64,000 nucleotides of DNA from DASXUG01 sp964620425 (GCA_964620425.1 CAZUGV010000005.1:97800-161799); one strand, 5' to 3'; positions 1 to 8,768 are shown, counted from the first letter of the stretch. Notes: generated from the letters alone by a model not told the origin. Program-made: numbers and translations.

Positions 1-11
1 CTAAACTACAT

Positions 12-1025
12 TTACTCCACTGCCGTGCGCTGCGCCACTCGCAATACAGCGCTACGCGATCGAGGATTACGTTTCACTTCTGCTGCAGATGGCTTGATCG
101 CCTTGCCAATCGCCTCCAACCTCGCTTGCGGTAAATCTTTCGCCATCACAGGAAAACGTGAGGGCAAATCATCTCGATACTGCTCACCACGAATAAACTG
201 CTTAACAATACGATCTTCTAATGAATGAAAACTAATCACTGCCAAACGCCCGCCCACTGCCAACACATCCAAACACTGCGGCAATACTAGCGATAACTCT
301 TCAAGCTCCTGATTGACGAAAATCCGTAAAGCTTGAAAGGTGCGCGTCGCCGGATCTTGCCCAGGTTCGATTTTTGGAACCGCCCCTGCAACGATCTTGG
401 CAAGCTCTCGAGTAGTGGTGATGGCATGCCCGTTTGTGCGCTCCGCAACAATCGCCCTTGCAATCTGTTTAGCAAACCGTTCTTCACCATAATCTTTAAT
501 TACCCCCGCTATTTCTTGCTCTGTGGCATCTGCCAAAAATTCCACCGCCGTTTGCCCATGCGTTTGATCCATCCGCATATCCAAAGGGCCGTCAAACCTA
601 AAACTAAAACCGCGCTCACCTACATCAATCTGCGGGGATGAGATGCCTAAATCCAACAAGATGCCGTCCACTTTTTTAACATCTATCTCTGTCAGCACCT
701 CTTGCAAACCAGCAAAGTGACTGTGGTGAATACTAAATCGCGCGTCTTGAATCAACTGAGCTGTTTCTATCGCAGCAAGATCTCTATCCAATGCGATTAA
801 ACGACCTTGCTTGCCTAGATTTTCTAATATTTTTTTACTGTGCCCACCGCGACCAAATGTGCCATCGACATAAACTCCATCTGATTTTATTGATAAAGCC
901 TCAACCGCCTCATCAAGCAACACAGTGATATGCGCTTGCGCTGCTTCAGACCCCGTTTTTTGATTTAAGCCGCCCTCACCCAAACCACCCTGACTCAAGC
1001 CATCACGGCTCAAGCCCGCACTCAT
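12..1025 (-). CDS. rsmH: 16S rRNA (cytosine(1402)-N4)-methyltransferase RsmH
   Basis: RsmH (MraW) uses S-adenosylmethionine to N4-methylate C1402 in the ribosomal P site. The SAM-binding stretch VDGTFGRGGHS (about residues 53-63), LDLGISSPQ, RGFSFR.DGPLDMRMD, and the C-terminal block LAVISFHSLEDRIVK are all present, so the enzyme is complete at 337 residues, slightly long for the family. The excess is an N-terminal extension of about 30 residues made of four Gly-Leu pentapeptides. The ATG overlaps the mraZ stop codon (ATGA), indicating translational coupling in the mraZ-rsmH start of the dcw cluster, which leaves the window to the left. An alternative internal start after the repeats cannot be excluded. 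Confidence 0.97.
   Translation of the reverse strand: MSAGLSRDGLSQGGLGEGGLNQKTGSEAAQAHITVLLDEAVEALSIKSDGVYVDGTFGRGGHSKKILENLGKQGRLIALDRDLAAIETAQLIQDARFSIHHSHFAGLQEVLTEIDVKKVDGILLDLGISSPQIDVGERGFSFRFDGPLDMRMDQTHGQTAVEFLADATEQEIAGVIKDYGEERFAKQIARAIVAERTNGHAITTTRELAKIVAGAVPKIEPGQDPATRTFQALRIFVNQELEELSLVLPQCLDVLAVGGRLAVISFHSLEDRIVKQFIRGEQYRDDLPSRFPVMAKDLPQARLEAIGKAIKPSAAEVKRNPRSRSAVLRVAQRTAVE
957..1016 (-). repeat. Four 15-bp tandem coding repeats in rsmH
   Basis: Residues 4-23 of RsmH read GLSRD, GLSQG, GLGEG, GLNQK: four degenerate pentapeptides encoded by consecutive 15-bp units directly after the start codon. They precede the conserved start of the RsmH fold (HITVLLDEAV). This looks like a small minisatellite that lengthened the N-terminus; no function is evident. 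Confidence 0.75.
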
Positions 1026-1483
1026 AATGAAAACCCGACTTCTGCTAAACGTTTAGAAATATTTTGCTGATTACTTTGTACTGCACGCTTAGCTTCGTCA
1101 TAAGCGTTTTTAGACCAAACTTGAAAGCGATTACCTTGACCGACAAACACCACATCTTTATCCAAGCCAACTTCATCACGCAACACAGATGAAACCAAGA
1201 TACGCCCAGCGGAATCCATTTCCACATCTTCAGCCATACCAACCATCACCAATTGCAACTGCTTAATATCTTCATCAAAGCTAGGCAGTGACATCAATTG
1301 CGTTTGCATTTCATTAAACACAGACTCTTTATACAAAAGCAGATGTCCACCCACAGGGTTCACCGTCAACACCAAACCACCCGACTGACCATCATCACGC
1401 ATCGTCAAGGCGTCACGATGCTTGGTCGGGATTGCCAACCGTCCTTTTGCATCTAATATGAGTGCCGTGGTGCCGCGAAACAT
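1022..1483 (-). CDS. mraZ: Transcriptional regulator MraZ
   Basis: MraZ is a ring-forming DNA-binding protein that controls the division and cell-wall (dcw) cluster it heads. The sequence has the two AbrB/SpoVT-like repeats expected: MFRGTTALILDAKGRLAIP with the downstream HRDAL at the N-terminus, and a second DSAGRILVSSVLRDEVGL copy near residues 90-107, followed by the typical VFVGQGNRFQVWS. Length (153 residues) is normal. It starts at ATG 1483 and overlaps rsmH by four bases. Repeated GTGG boxes about 145-178 bp upstream (1627-1661) are likely its autoregulatory operator. Confidence 0.97.
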   Translation of the reverse strand: MFRGTTALILDAKGRLAIPTKHRDALTMRDDGQSGGLVLTVNPVGGHLLLYKESVFNEMQTQLMSLPSFDEDIKQLQLVMVGMAEDVEMDSAGRILVSSVLRDEVGLDKDVVFVGQGNRFQVWSKNAYDEAKRAVQSNQQNISKRLAEVGFSL

Positions 1484-1615
1484 GTCTAGCCTTTATAATT
1501 CCTAAATGTGTGCATTAAAAAAATGGAAACAAAATGACTGAACTCAAACCGCCAAGCTAAAAAAAGTCCATCGAGCAGAAACTTGGCAAAAATTAGGAGA
1601 TGAGCACTTGAATTC

Positions 1616-1661
1616 AGTCAAAAATCTCCACAAAAAAACATTTTCCTCCACTAATCACCAC
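1616..1661 (-). promoter_or_regulatory. Candidate MraZ operator and -35 element
   Basis: On the minus strand GTGG boxes lie at 1661-1657 (GTGGT), 1651-1647 (GTGGA) and 1631-1627 (GTGGA), all on one 10-bp register; the intermediate position 1641-1637 (ATGTT) is degenerate. Known MraZ sites are GTGGG-like boxes on a 10-bp repeat. A TTGACT hexamer (1621-1616) follows directly and could be the -35 box of the mraZ promoter. Assignment is by pattern and position only. Confidence 0.55.
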
Positions 1662-1997
1662 TTTATCGAAAAAAATTTGGCGATGCAAGCCTTTTTTGTA
1701 TTTTTTCCTTTATATGTCAATGACTTAGCGAAAATTCTTCAAAATAAAAACTCGTTAATAATTAGAGACATAGAAAGCTATGTGAATGTGCCTTATCAAG
1801 ACACGTTTGGAAGCGATTGAATTACTGAAATGCGTACATTTAAGAAAATTTGAAGTGGCTTTCACAGAAAAAATCTTGTGAAAAATGAGCGCTTGTGGGA
1901 AATGAAAGTTAGTGCCGAAAACAACTTGAGAATTAAATATCTAAGAATTTAAAACCTAAGCACTAAAAAAGCAGAGTGACATCAACACCAACAAAAA
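1662..1997. other. AT-rich intergenic region, no gene seen
   Basis: Between the mraZ control region and the 3' end of rnpB there is AT-rich sequence. A 70-codon frame at 1608-1820 has no recognisable similarity and overlaps the mraZ operator, so it is not called. No clear terminator for rnpB was found here. Confidence 0.5.
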
Positions 1998-1998
1998 A

Positions 1999-2450
1999 AG
2001 CGAAGCTGGCCGATAAGCCGGGTTCTGTTCTCACCTTGCGGCAAGCGACAGTCATTCATCTAGGCGTACGATTACTCGTACGCTCGAGCAACCTACCCGC
2101 TGGCAGCGCGAGTCACGCCTTATTTGCCCGTCCGAAAACAAAGCAAAAACGCCAGCCTATTTGGTCTTGCTGCGGATGGAGGTTACCGCGTTTCACCCGT
2201 TTCGATGCAAGCTCGCAACTTTCGCTGCTCGCAGGTCGAACCGACTCGTCTCTGTGGCCCTATTCCTCGCCTTATATCTTGTGGCTTTCGCCACAAAAAT
2301 TTCAACGTACGGCCGTTAGCCGTCATCCCACTCTATGCAGCCCGGACTTTCCTCCCTCACATACCAACAAAGCCCGCGAGGGGCTTCCCCAGTTTATCAT
2401 GGCAATAAATTGCCAGATAAAATGTGACGGCGACTGTCTAGCCAGCTTCA
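1999..2450 (-). ncRNA. rnpB: RNase P RNA (bacterial class A)
   Basis: This is the catalytic RNA of ribonuclease P, which matures tRNA 5' ends. Read on the minus strand, the gene starts with GAAGCTGGCTAGACAGTCGC (near 2450), contains the universal P4-side sequence GAGGAAAGTCCGGGC (2353-2339), and ends with ACCCGGCTTATCGGCCAGC (near 2004). The 5' and 3' termini pair to form P1 (GAAGCTGGC with GCCAGCTTC). About 450 nt is a little longer than the usual class A RNA. Exact ends are estimated from P1. Open frames across it on the plus strand are artefacts. Confidence 0.95.
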
Positions 2451-2479
2451 ACGTCATTTTAACACGGAGTAAGCACCAC

Positions 2480-2501
2480 CTTGGCTTTCAGCAAAGCCAA
2501 G
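2480..2501. repeat. Perfect 9-bp inverted repeat upstream of rnpB
   Basis: CTTGGCTTT and AAAGCCAAG pair perfectly around a CAGC loop. It lies between the stop of the DUF3149 gene (2548) and the 5' end of rnpB (about 2450), both leftward. It lacks a following T-run, so it may be a factor-dependent 3' end for the DUF3149 transcript or a regulatory hairpin in the rnpB leader. Confidence 0.45.
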
Positions 2502-2547
2502 TTAAAGCAAAGTAGAGTAAACCAGCTGTAAAGTTAAGAAGAGGTAA

Positions 2548-2691
2548 TTATTTGCGCTGACTATTGCGTGCATCCTCATCCATCTTGCGTTTAAAAAAAC
2601 TGTAAAACCAGACGGACATCCCAATCACAAACAAAATAACTGCAAGGCTCATCAAACCATAGTCGGATGAAAGTAAATTAGTTAATAACAT
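2548..2691 (-). CDS. DUF3149 small membrane protein
   Basis: A 47-residue peptide beginning MLLTNLLSSDYGLMSLAV and ending in a charged tail (KRKMDEDARNSQRK). It has one central transmembrane segment and matches the DUF3149 pattern known from betaproteobacteria (TDYGLMSL...IGM.VWF). Function is unknown. The chosen ATG at 2691 is preceded by GAGGAG at a good distance; an upstream in-frame start would add 24 Cys-rich residues unlike the family. Confidence 0.8.
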   Translation of the reverse strand: MLLTNLLSSDYGLMSLAVILFVIGMSVWFYSFFKRKMDEDARNSQRK

Positions 2692-2944
2692 TGCATTCTC
2701 CTCAACACGCAAGCATTTATCAGAAACAAACACACATCCGCAGCAAACAATGCGGGATAACAATGTACGCCTTTTAATACGATGTAATATTGAGGCAAAT
2801 CAAGAAGATGCTAATTCATGTCACCAAAGTACTTTATAGCTAAAGATTTAATAGTTAGTTGCCGTAAACTTTATTACCATTTGGTTTTAACTATCAAGAG
2901 TTACATCTGTAAATGCTATCGATCGACAAGGTGAAAGCGCTCAT

Positions 2945-3441
2945 ATGAGAACAGACAAGGGATTCACCTTAATAGAGTTAATTGTTGTGATTGTCATCTT
3001 AGGGATATTGGCAGCTACAGCTCTACCCAAGTATATTAATATTGGCAAGATGCGCGTATTGCGAGCCTTGTTGGCTTGCAAGGAGCGCTTCAATCCACAG
3101 CCAGTATGGCAGCAGCTAAATGCTTATTGGATCCCACTTGCAACCCCAATCAGAATGGCGGTGACTCTCCTTCAACCATAATCAACGAAAAAACCATCTA
3201 CTTTCATTACGGCTACCCAACAGCATGGGGCAAGTTTGTTGTGGATGATGGCGTTGGCGGTATTGGCGATATCATGACCATCTCAGGGTTTACCTATCAA
3301 CCGCATGTACCAGGGTCGTTTCAAACCCGATTCACCAAAGATGGTGCGCCCGACCCAGATAACTGCGAAGTCATCTACCAAATGTCACCATCTGGCACAT
3401 CACCACGCCTAAGCATTACCATCGTTACGTCGGGATGTTGA
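2945..3441 (+). pseudogene. Type IV pilin-like gene with a 1-bp frameshift
   Basis: The first frame begins MRTDKGFTLIELIVVIVIL, a class III (prepilin peptidase) signal: cleavage between G and F, Glu at mature position 5, then a hydrophobic helix ending ATALPKY. After INIGK the reading frame is lost. Adding one A to the 'ggcaagatgcg' stretch near 3048 restores KDARIASLVGLQGALQSTAS and then continues into an open frame to the stop at 3441 (...YQMSPSGTSPRLSITIVTSG), the pilin globular domain with two Cys. The gene is therefore one pilin/pseudopilin broken by a homopolymer deletion, either real or a sequencing error. SD-like AAGGTGAAA lies before the ATG. Confidence 0.8.
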
Positions 3442-3525
3442 TTGTTAGAGCGCTTAGCGAGCAGGGCGCTAATAAGCAAAGCGCAATGCGGCTTCACCTA
3501 TTGGCACCTTACCAAACCTGCCCCA

Positions 3526-4557
3526 TCAAACAATATGCCAGTTCACACTCTGCCCCGCCCTTAACGGCACTAACTCGCCCCCATCAAACGGTAAACTAGC
3601 TGGCACAAGCCAACTCTCTTTCACCAAAGTAATTTGCTTAGTATTACGTGGCAGGCCGTAAAAATCTGCGCCATAAAAGCTAGCAAAGCCTTCTAACCTA
3701 TCTAAAGCATTCGCATTTTCAAAGGCTTCTGCATAAAGTTCCATCGCGGTGTGGGCGGTGTACATGCCCGCACAGCCACAGGCGGCTTCTTTGGTGTGTT
3801 TGGCGTGGGGGGCGCTATCGGTGCCTAAGAAAAATTTAGGGCTGCCGCTGGTGGCGGCTTTAACCAAGGCTTGGCGGTGTTCTTCCCGCTTTAAAATGGG
3901 TAGGCAGTAGTGGTGCGGCTGTATGCCGCCTTTAAACATGTCGTTGCGGTTCATCAACAAGTGGTGTGCTGTGATAGTGGCCGCGACATTGCTAGAGGCA
4001 GATGCCACAAACTCAGCCGCATCACGCGTGGTGATATGCTCGAACACGACTTTTAAATTTGGGTATTTATCGAGTAACGGTTTCATGTGGCGGTCGATAA
4101 ACACTTTTTCGCGGTCAAACACGTCCACATTGGCATCGGTGACTTCACCGTGGGTAAGCAGTGGCATGCCGACTTCTTGCATGGCTTGCAACGCATTGGC
4201 GCATTTATCTAGGCTGGTGACGCCCGAATCTGAGTTGGTTGTCGCACCCGCGGGGTAGAGTTTTACGCCGTGCACGATGCCGCTTTGCTTGGCCTGGATA
4301 ATTTCATCAGCCGTGGTGTTATCGGTTAAATACAGCGTCATTAATGGCTCAAACGCCATGGCCGCTGGCAAGGCTTGCAAAATGCGCTCACGATACGCCT
4401 GCGCTAGCGCAGTGGTGGTAACAGGTGGACGCAAATTAGGCATCACAATGGCGCGGGCGAATTGCTTGGCGGTATCGGGCAACACGGCTTCAAGCGCTGC
4501 GCCATCACGCAAGTGTAAGTGCCAATCATCGGGACGGGTGAGAGTAATTTTAGTCAT
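3526..4557 (-). CDS. pyrC: Dihydroorotase (class II)
   Basis: PyrC closes carbamoyl aspartate to dihydroorotate, the third step of pyrimidine synthesis. The zinc-binding DDWHLHLRDG motif is at the N-terminus. GVKLYPAGATTNSDSGV holds the lysine that is carbamylated to bridge the two metals. TITAHHLL and LGTDSAPHAKHTKE complete the active site. Length (343 residues) fits the E. coli type. ATG at 4557 was chosen; the longer frame would start at a TTG two codons upstream. It runs leftward just behind rsmI (27 bp apart), likely one transcript. Confidence 0.96.
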   Translation of the reverse strand: MTKITLTRPDDWHLHLRDGAALEAVLPDTAKQFARAIVMPNLRPPVTTTALAQAYRERILQALPAAMAFEPLMTLYLTDNTTADEIIQAKQSGIVHGVKLYPAGATTNSDSGVTSLDKCANALQAMQEVGMPLLTHGEVTDANVDVFDREKVFIDRHMKPLLDKYPNLKVVFEHITTRDAAEFVASASSNVAATITAHHLLMNRNDMFKGGIQPHHYCLPILKREEHRQALVKAATSGSPKFFLGTDSAPHAKHTKEAACGCAGMYTAHTAMELYAEAFENANALDRLEGFASFYGADFYGLPRNTKQITLVKESWLVPASLPFDGGELVPLRAGQSVNWHIV

Positions 4558-4584
4558 ATTCAACTCTAAATAATGAAGTGATAA

Positions 4585-5448
4585 TTAGTTTTGTGGCTTT
4601 AACTGCAAAGCCAAATCATAAAGTAGATTTTTCTTCTCGCCTGTAATTTCTACCGCCAATTTTACCGCTTGTTTAAGTGGCAACTCGGCGAGTAATACTT
4701 TAAGTGTATTCAAACTTTCATCGCTTACCGTTTTGCCATCATCAACTGGTGCAGGTTCTATCATTAACACAAATTCACCACGTTGTTGGTTGGTGTCACT
4801 TTCTAGCCATACTTGCGCTTCACCCAATAAACAGCGGTGAAAAGTCTCAAACGTTTTGGTGATTTCACGGGCAATGGTGATGCGGCGCTCTGCACCTAAC
4901 ACGTTCGCCATATCGACAATACATTCTACTATGCGGTGCGGTGCTTCGTATAACACCAAGGTAACAGGATGGGTTTGGTAACTGGCTAACACCTTGCGCC
5001 GTTGTGAGCCGCTGGCGGGCAAAAAGCCAATGAAACTAAATCCGTTGGAAATAATCCCAGAGGCTGAGAGCGCAGCGATGACAGCGCTAGCCCCTGGTAC
5101 GGGTACGATATTGACGCCATTTTGACGAAGTACGTCAACCACAATCGCCCCTGGGTCGCTAATAGCTGGCGTGCCTGCGTCTGTGACCAGCGCGATAGAT
5201 TCGCCAGATTGAATGCGTTTTAGTAGAATCTCGGCGGATTGTTGCTCGTTATGCTCGTGCACGGCAATTAGTTTTTTTTGTATGCCAAAATGAGTTAATA
5301 AGTGTGTAGTATGGCGCGTGTCTTCCGCCGCAATTGCATCGACTGACTTTAAAATGTCAATGGCACGCAAAGTAATGTCTTGCAGATTTCCAATCGGCGT
5401 GGCGACCACATATAATGTATTTTTATGATTAGATTGACTATGACTCAC
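4585..5448 (-). CDS. rsmI: 16S rRNA (cytidine(1402)-2'-O)-methyltransferase RsmI
   Basis: RsmI 2'-O-methylates C1402, the same nucleotide that RsmH modifies on the base. The tetrapyrrole-methylase fold is evident: LYVVATPIGNLQDITLRAI at the start, AAEDTRHT, ALVTDAGTPAISDPG and VPGASAVIAALSASG. Length is 287 residues, normal. The start must be GTG at 5448, because a TAA lies in frame two codons upstream and the conserved domain begins only a few residues inside. This start overlaps the start of the divergent lpoA gene. Confidence 0.96.
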   Translation of the reverse strand: MSHSQSNHKNTLYVVATPIGNLQDITLRAIDILKSVDAIAAEDTRHTTHLLTHFGIQKKLIAVHEHNEQQSAEILLKRIQSGESIALVTDAGTPAISDPGAIVVDVLRQNGVNIVPVPGASAVIAALSASGIISNGFSFIGFLPASGSQRRKVLASYQTHPVTLVLYEAPHRIVECIVDMANVLGAERRITIAREITKTFETFHRCLLGEAQVWLESDTNQQRGEFVLMIEPAPVDDGKTVSDESLNTLKVLLAELPLKQAVKLAVEITGEKKNLLYDLALQLKPQN

Positions 5449-7131
5449 CGTTTACCCACCTTATATTTACTTGCATTATTAGCCTTTAGCACCACTTTTG
5501 TTGCAAACATGGCTTGGGCAGATAATGCGCCTACTGCCAATAAAACAGACACCAAAACTACTGCCGACACGCCCACAAAAACAAAAAAGAGTGCAGAAGC
5601 CTATTTTGCGGATGGTATTGATTGCCTCAAAACCAACAACGTTATCTGCGCAAAAACTGCGCAAGCCAGCATCCCCGCTATTTCTAGCTATGCGACTTTG
5701 CTAGCAGGCAATATCGCTGCTGCCGAGCAAAATTTTGTTGATGTATTTCGCTTATTATTGCCATTGCAAGCCGATAAAACACTTAACAACAGCGCAATCG
5801 CCAGTTTACACGCAAGCTTGGCTGCCGCATATGACGACCAAGACGATACTTATCGCGCATTAGAGCAACGCGTTTCTGCCGAGCCATTTTTAAGCAACCC
5901 GCTAGACATTAAGGCGAATCAGGCGCGCATTTGGCAATCACTCACTGCACTGCCTAAAACACAACTCATTGAAATGCGCGGCTTAAGTGAAAATAACATT
6001 ACGCAAGGCTGGGTCGATCTAGCAATAGCTAGCGCAATTGCAACCAAACAAGCCATTACCAACTGGCGCACTGCATATCCAGACCACCCTGCAACTGACA
6101 CCATTGCACAACAATTTTTAGATGACCGCATGTTCATGAACAAAAATAGCGGGAGCAATTTAAGCGTTAGCGGTAAAGTTGCGCTAATTTTACCCTTTTC
6201 AGAGCAATTGCTTTACCCCGTGGCAGATGCCATAGAACAAGGTTTTTCAGCTGCCAATGATGTTAGCAAAAACACGGCTGAGATTAAAATTTACCCTTCC
6301 ACCGCAAAAAAAGAGGACATCGTTGCGTTATATCAACAAGCAGTCACTGAGGGTGCAAAATACGTGGTTGGCCCACTGACCCGCGATGAGATTAATATAC
6401 TAAGCACCGCCAAAATCAGCGTCCCAACTCTGACACTAAACCACCCAGATTCGCCCAGCAATATTGCCAACCTCTTCAATTACGGCCTCACTGTGGATAA
6501 TGAAGTCACGCAGATTATCAAAACGGCAAGGGATGCTGGCATGCAATCTGCCACTATCGTAATGTCTAACTCGCCATTGGCAAACCGTATGGCAAAAGCC
6601 TTTAGTGAAACATGGACAGCGACAGGTGGCAAGATCGGTTTGCCAATCAGCATTACCGATAAAGCCTTATTACCAACGATCAAAACGCAACTGTCAGGCA
6701 ACCCGACAGATATGATTTTTCTAGCCGCAAATGCTAATGAAGCGCGTGAAATTAGACCATTTCTCAATAGTGCTATCCCGACTTTTGGCTTATCCCACAT
6801 GAATGATGGCCTCAGTCAAGCCAACACAGACAACCCTTTAAACGCCATACGCTTTTCAGACATTCCATGGGTGCTAGACCACAATAATGAAGCGTACAAA
6901 GACTATTACAAAGCCGCAGAAGATTTACCGCAAGGCGAAATGCAACGCTGGTTTGCGCTAGGCGTAGATGCGTATCATTTACTAGCAATCATTACACAAC
7001 GCCCCAATAGCTTTAGCACGTTTAATGGGCTAACGGGCAAAATTAGCGTGAGTGCCACAGGTGAAATCAAGCGCGAGTTATTACTTGGGCGCTTTACCAA
7101 ACAAGGCATTACGATGGAAAACGCACCTTAA
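5440..7131 (+). CDS. lpoA: LppC/LpoA-family penicillin-binding protein activator
   Basis: LpoA-type proteins sit in the outer membrane or periplasm and stimulate the peptidoglycan synthase PBP1A. The product has a signal peptide (MTHRLPTLYLLALLAF..., cleavage after AWA), a helical TPR-like N-terminal half, then a periplasmic-binding-like domain from about residue 250 (KVALILPFSEQL...). No lipobox cysteine is seen, so unlike E. coli LpoA it is probably not lipid-anchored. It follows the conserved order rsmI / lpoA-yraN-diaA-dolP. ATG 5440 is preferred; ATG 5425 is possible. Either overlaps the rsmI start. Confidence 0.85.
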   Translation: MTHRLPTLYLLALLAFSTTFVANMAWADNAPTANKTDTKTTADTPTKTKKSAEAYFADGIDCLKTNNVICAKTAQASIPAISSYATLLAGNIAAAEQNFVDVFRLLLPLQADKTLNNSAIASLHASLAAAYDDQDDTYRALEQRVSAEPFLSNPLDIKANQARIWQSLTALPKTQLIEMRGLSENNITQGWVDLAIASAIATKQAITNWRTAYPDHPATDTIAQQFLDDRMFMNKNSGSNLSVSGKVALILPFSEQLLYPVADAIEQGFSAANDVSKNTAEIKIYPSTAKKEDIVALYQQAVTEGAKYVVGPLTRDEINILSTAKISVPTLTLNHPDSPSNIANLFNYGLTVDNEVTQIIKTARDAGMQSATIVMSNSPLANRMAKAFSETWTATGGKIGLPISITDKALLPTIKTQLSGNPTDMIFLAANANEAREIRPFLNSAIPTFGLSHMNDGLSQANTDNPLNAIRFSDIPWVLDHNNEAYKDYYKAAEDLPQGEMQRWFALGVDAYHLLAIITQRPNSFSTFNGLTGKISVSATGEIKRELLLGRFTKQGITMENAP

Positions 7132-7135
7132 TTTA

Positions 7136-7501
7136 ATGGTTAACGCTATTAAGCCAAAACCATCTGACGCGGGCAAAATTGCAGAGGAGTTAGCAGCTAC
7201 TTATCTGCAACAACACGGCTTAACCCTAGTGACCAGCAACTACCGTTGCAAATTCGGCGAGATTGATTTAATCATGCGCGATGGCAAATCATTAGTATTT
7301 GTAGAAGTGCGCCTTCGTAGCAACGCATCATTTGGTGGCGCAGCAAGTAGCATCACCTCTCAAAAACAGCGTAAAATCGCGATGACGGCAGAACATTATT
7401 TACAACAGCACGGCAATCAAGCTTGTCGTTTTGATGTTGTTTTGATGAACAAAGTACAACTGCAACAGATTGATTGGATTAAAAACGCTTTCGAGGTGTA
7501 A
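7136..7501 (+). CDS. yraN: YraN family (UPF0102) nuclease-like protein
   Basis: A 121-residue member of UPF0102, a family with a restriction-endonuclease-like fold and unclear role. The signature GEIDLIMRDGKSLVFVEVR (residues about 43-61) contains the PD-(D/E)XK-type D...EV residues, and the KQRKIAMTAEHYL helix follows. ATG 7136 lies five bases after the lpoA stop, supporting co-transcription; a longer frame starting inside lpoA is rejected. Confidence 0.92.
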   Translation: MVNAIKPKPSDAGKIAEELAATYLQQHGLTLVTSNYRCKFGEIDLIMRDGKSLVFVEVRLRSNASFGGAASSITSQKQRKIAMTAEHYLQQHGNQACRFDVVLMNKVQLQQIDWIKNAFEV

Positions 7502-7587
7502 AGCCCATTAACAGTTAAAAGCTTGGGCTGAAATGATCTAAACTGCAACGATTCTCTAGGATAACAAAACCAAATGGACTTAAGTTT

Positions 7588-8178
7588 GTGGATTTAATTG
7601 AACGCATTACCTCGCATTTCGAACAAAGTGCCAGACTTAAACTAGAAATTGCCGAGTTGTTATCTGCCCCCATTCTTAAAGCAGCTGAAACAATTGTTGA
7701 AGCATTGCTAAATGAAAAAAAAATACTCATTTGCGGCAATGGCGGCGCCTCTTGCAACGCACAATACTTTGCTTCTCGCATGTTAAATCACTATGAAACA
7801 GAGCGTCCAGGCCTAGCGGCTATTGCACTCAGTGCAGATAATGCAACCCTAACCTCTATCGCCAACTTCGGACACTTTGAGCAAGTTTTTTCTAAACAAA
7901 TTGCTGCCTTAGGTCAAGCAGGGGATGTACTGATTGTCATGAGCGTGAGCGGCAATTCGGCCAATATTTTAAAAGCGATTGATGCCGCCAAAGAGCGAGA
8001 TATTGCCGTGATTGCGATTAGTGGCGGAGATGGGGGCGACCTTGTTGAACTTTTGGGGGATAATGACATTCATATTGGGGTTCCGCACGAAAATGCCTCG
8101 CGCGTTCATGAGGTGAATATTTTAATTTTGCATTGCTTATGCGATGCTATCGACTGCATTTTATTGGGAGTACATTAA
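7588..8178 (+). CDS. diaA: SIS-domain protein DiaA/GmhA type
   Basis: A 196-residue SIS-domain protein (LICGNGGASCNAQYFASRM and VIVMSVSGNSANIL are the sugar-phosphate-binding loops). It sits between yraN and a BON lipoprotein, the position of diaA (yraO), whose product binds DnaA and promotes initiation in E. coli; the C-terminal LHCLCDAIDCIL also resembles DiaA. The paralogous GmhA (sedoheptulose-7-phosphate isomerase) is the alternative. The start is GTG 7588. The stop overlaps the next start (TAATG). Confidence 0.8.
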   Translation: MDLIERITSHFEQSARLKLEIAELLSAPILKAAETIVEALLNEKKILICGNGGASCNAQYFASRMLNHYETERPGLAAIALSADNATLTSIANFGHFEQVFSKQIAALGQAGDVLIVMSVSGNSANILKAIDAAKERDIAVIAISGGDGGDLVELLGDNDIHIGVPHENASRVHEVNILILHCLCDAIDCILLGVH

Positions 8179-8768
8179 TGCAAATTTGCAAACAACGATC
8201 CACATTAGTCACAGCGCTACTATGCATGATAGTCAGCAGCACACTGCTCAGTGCATGCATACCCCTTGTCGCTGGCACTGCTGTTACAGGTGGGGCAATG
8301 GTTTCAGACCGACGCACTTCAGGCATTTACATTGAAGATAATGAAATCGAACTCAAAGCAGAAAATAGAGCTAATAAAGAGCTAGGGGACAACATTCACG
8401 TCAACGTTACCAGCTTTAATCGTAATGTGCTCATCACTGGCGAAGCCTTCGACGAGAACAGCAAAGCAAGAGTTGAGGCCATTGTACGAGAAGTGCAAAA
8501 TGTTAAAAACGTCACCAATGAAATGGTGGTAGCCCCGAGAAGCTCACTGAGCGGTCGCAGCAACGATGCTTACATCACCTCAAAAGTCAAAGCGCGCATG
8601 GTGCCAGATCATCGCGAACTTGTCAGTTACGTCAAAGTGTTTACTGAAGCATCTGTGGTTTACTTAATGGGCATTGTGAGCCACCAAGAAGCTGAGATTG
8701 CCGTAGATATTGCCCGCGGAACTGATGGCGTAGAAAAAGTAGTCAAAGTATTTGAATATACCGACTGA
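8178..8768 (+). CDS. dolP: BON-domain outer-membrane lipoprotein (DolP/YraP-like)
   Basis: A 196-residue lipoprotein with signal peptide and lipobox LLSAC (cysteine about residue 27), followed by two BON domains: HVNVTSFNRNVLITGEA and SYVKVFTEASVVYLMGIVSHQEAE. DolP binds anionic phospholipid and supports outer-membrane integrity. ATG 8178 overlaps the diaA stop by one base. The position after diaA matches the enterobacterial yraO-yraP order. Confidence 0.88.
   Translation: MQICKQRSTLVTALLCMIVSSTLLSACIPLVAGTAVTGGAMVSDRRTSGIYIEDNEIELKAENRANKELGDNIHVNVTSFNRNVLITGEAFDENSKARVEAIVREVQNVKNVTNEMVVAPRSSLSGRSNDAYITSKVKARMVPDHRELVSYVKVFTEASVVYLMGIVSHQEAEIAVDIARGTDGVEKVVKVFEYTD

Noticed and set aside
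1608..1820. 70-codon plus-strand frame between mraZ and rnpB
   Set aside because: No recognisable sequence, AT-rich composition, overlaps the GTGG operator of mraZ and lacks a good ribosome site.
1976..2515. 179-codon plus-strand open frame
   Set aside because: It lies across the RNase P RNA gene, whose P1, P4 and 3' sequences are clear on the minus strand.
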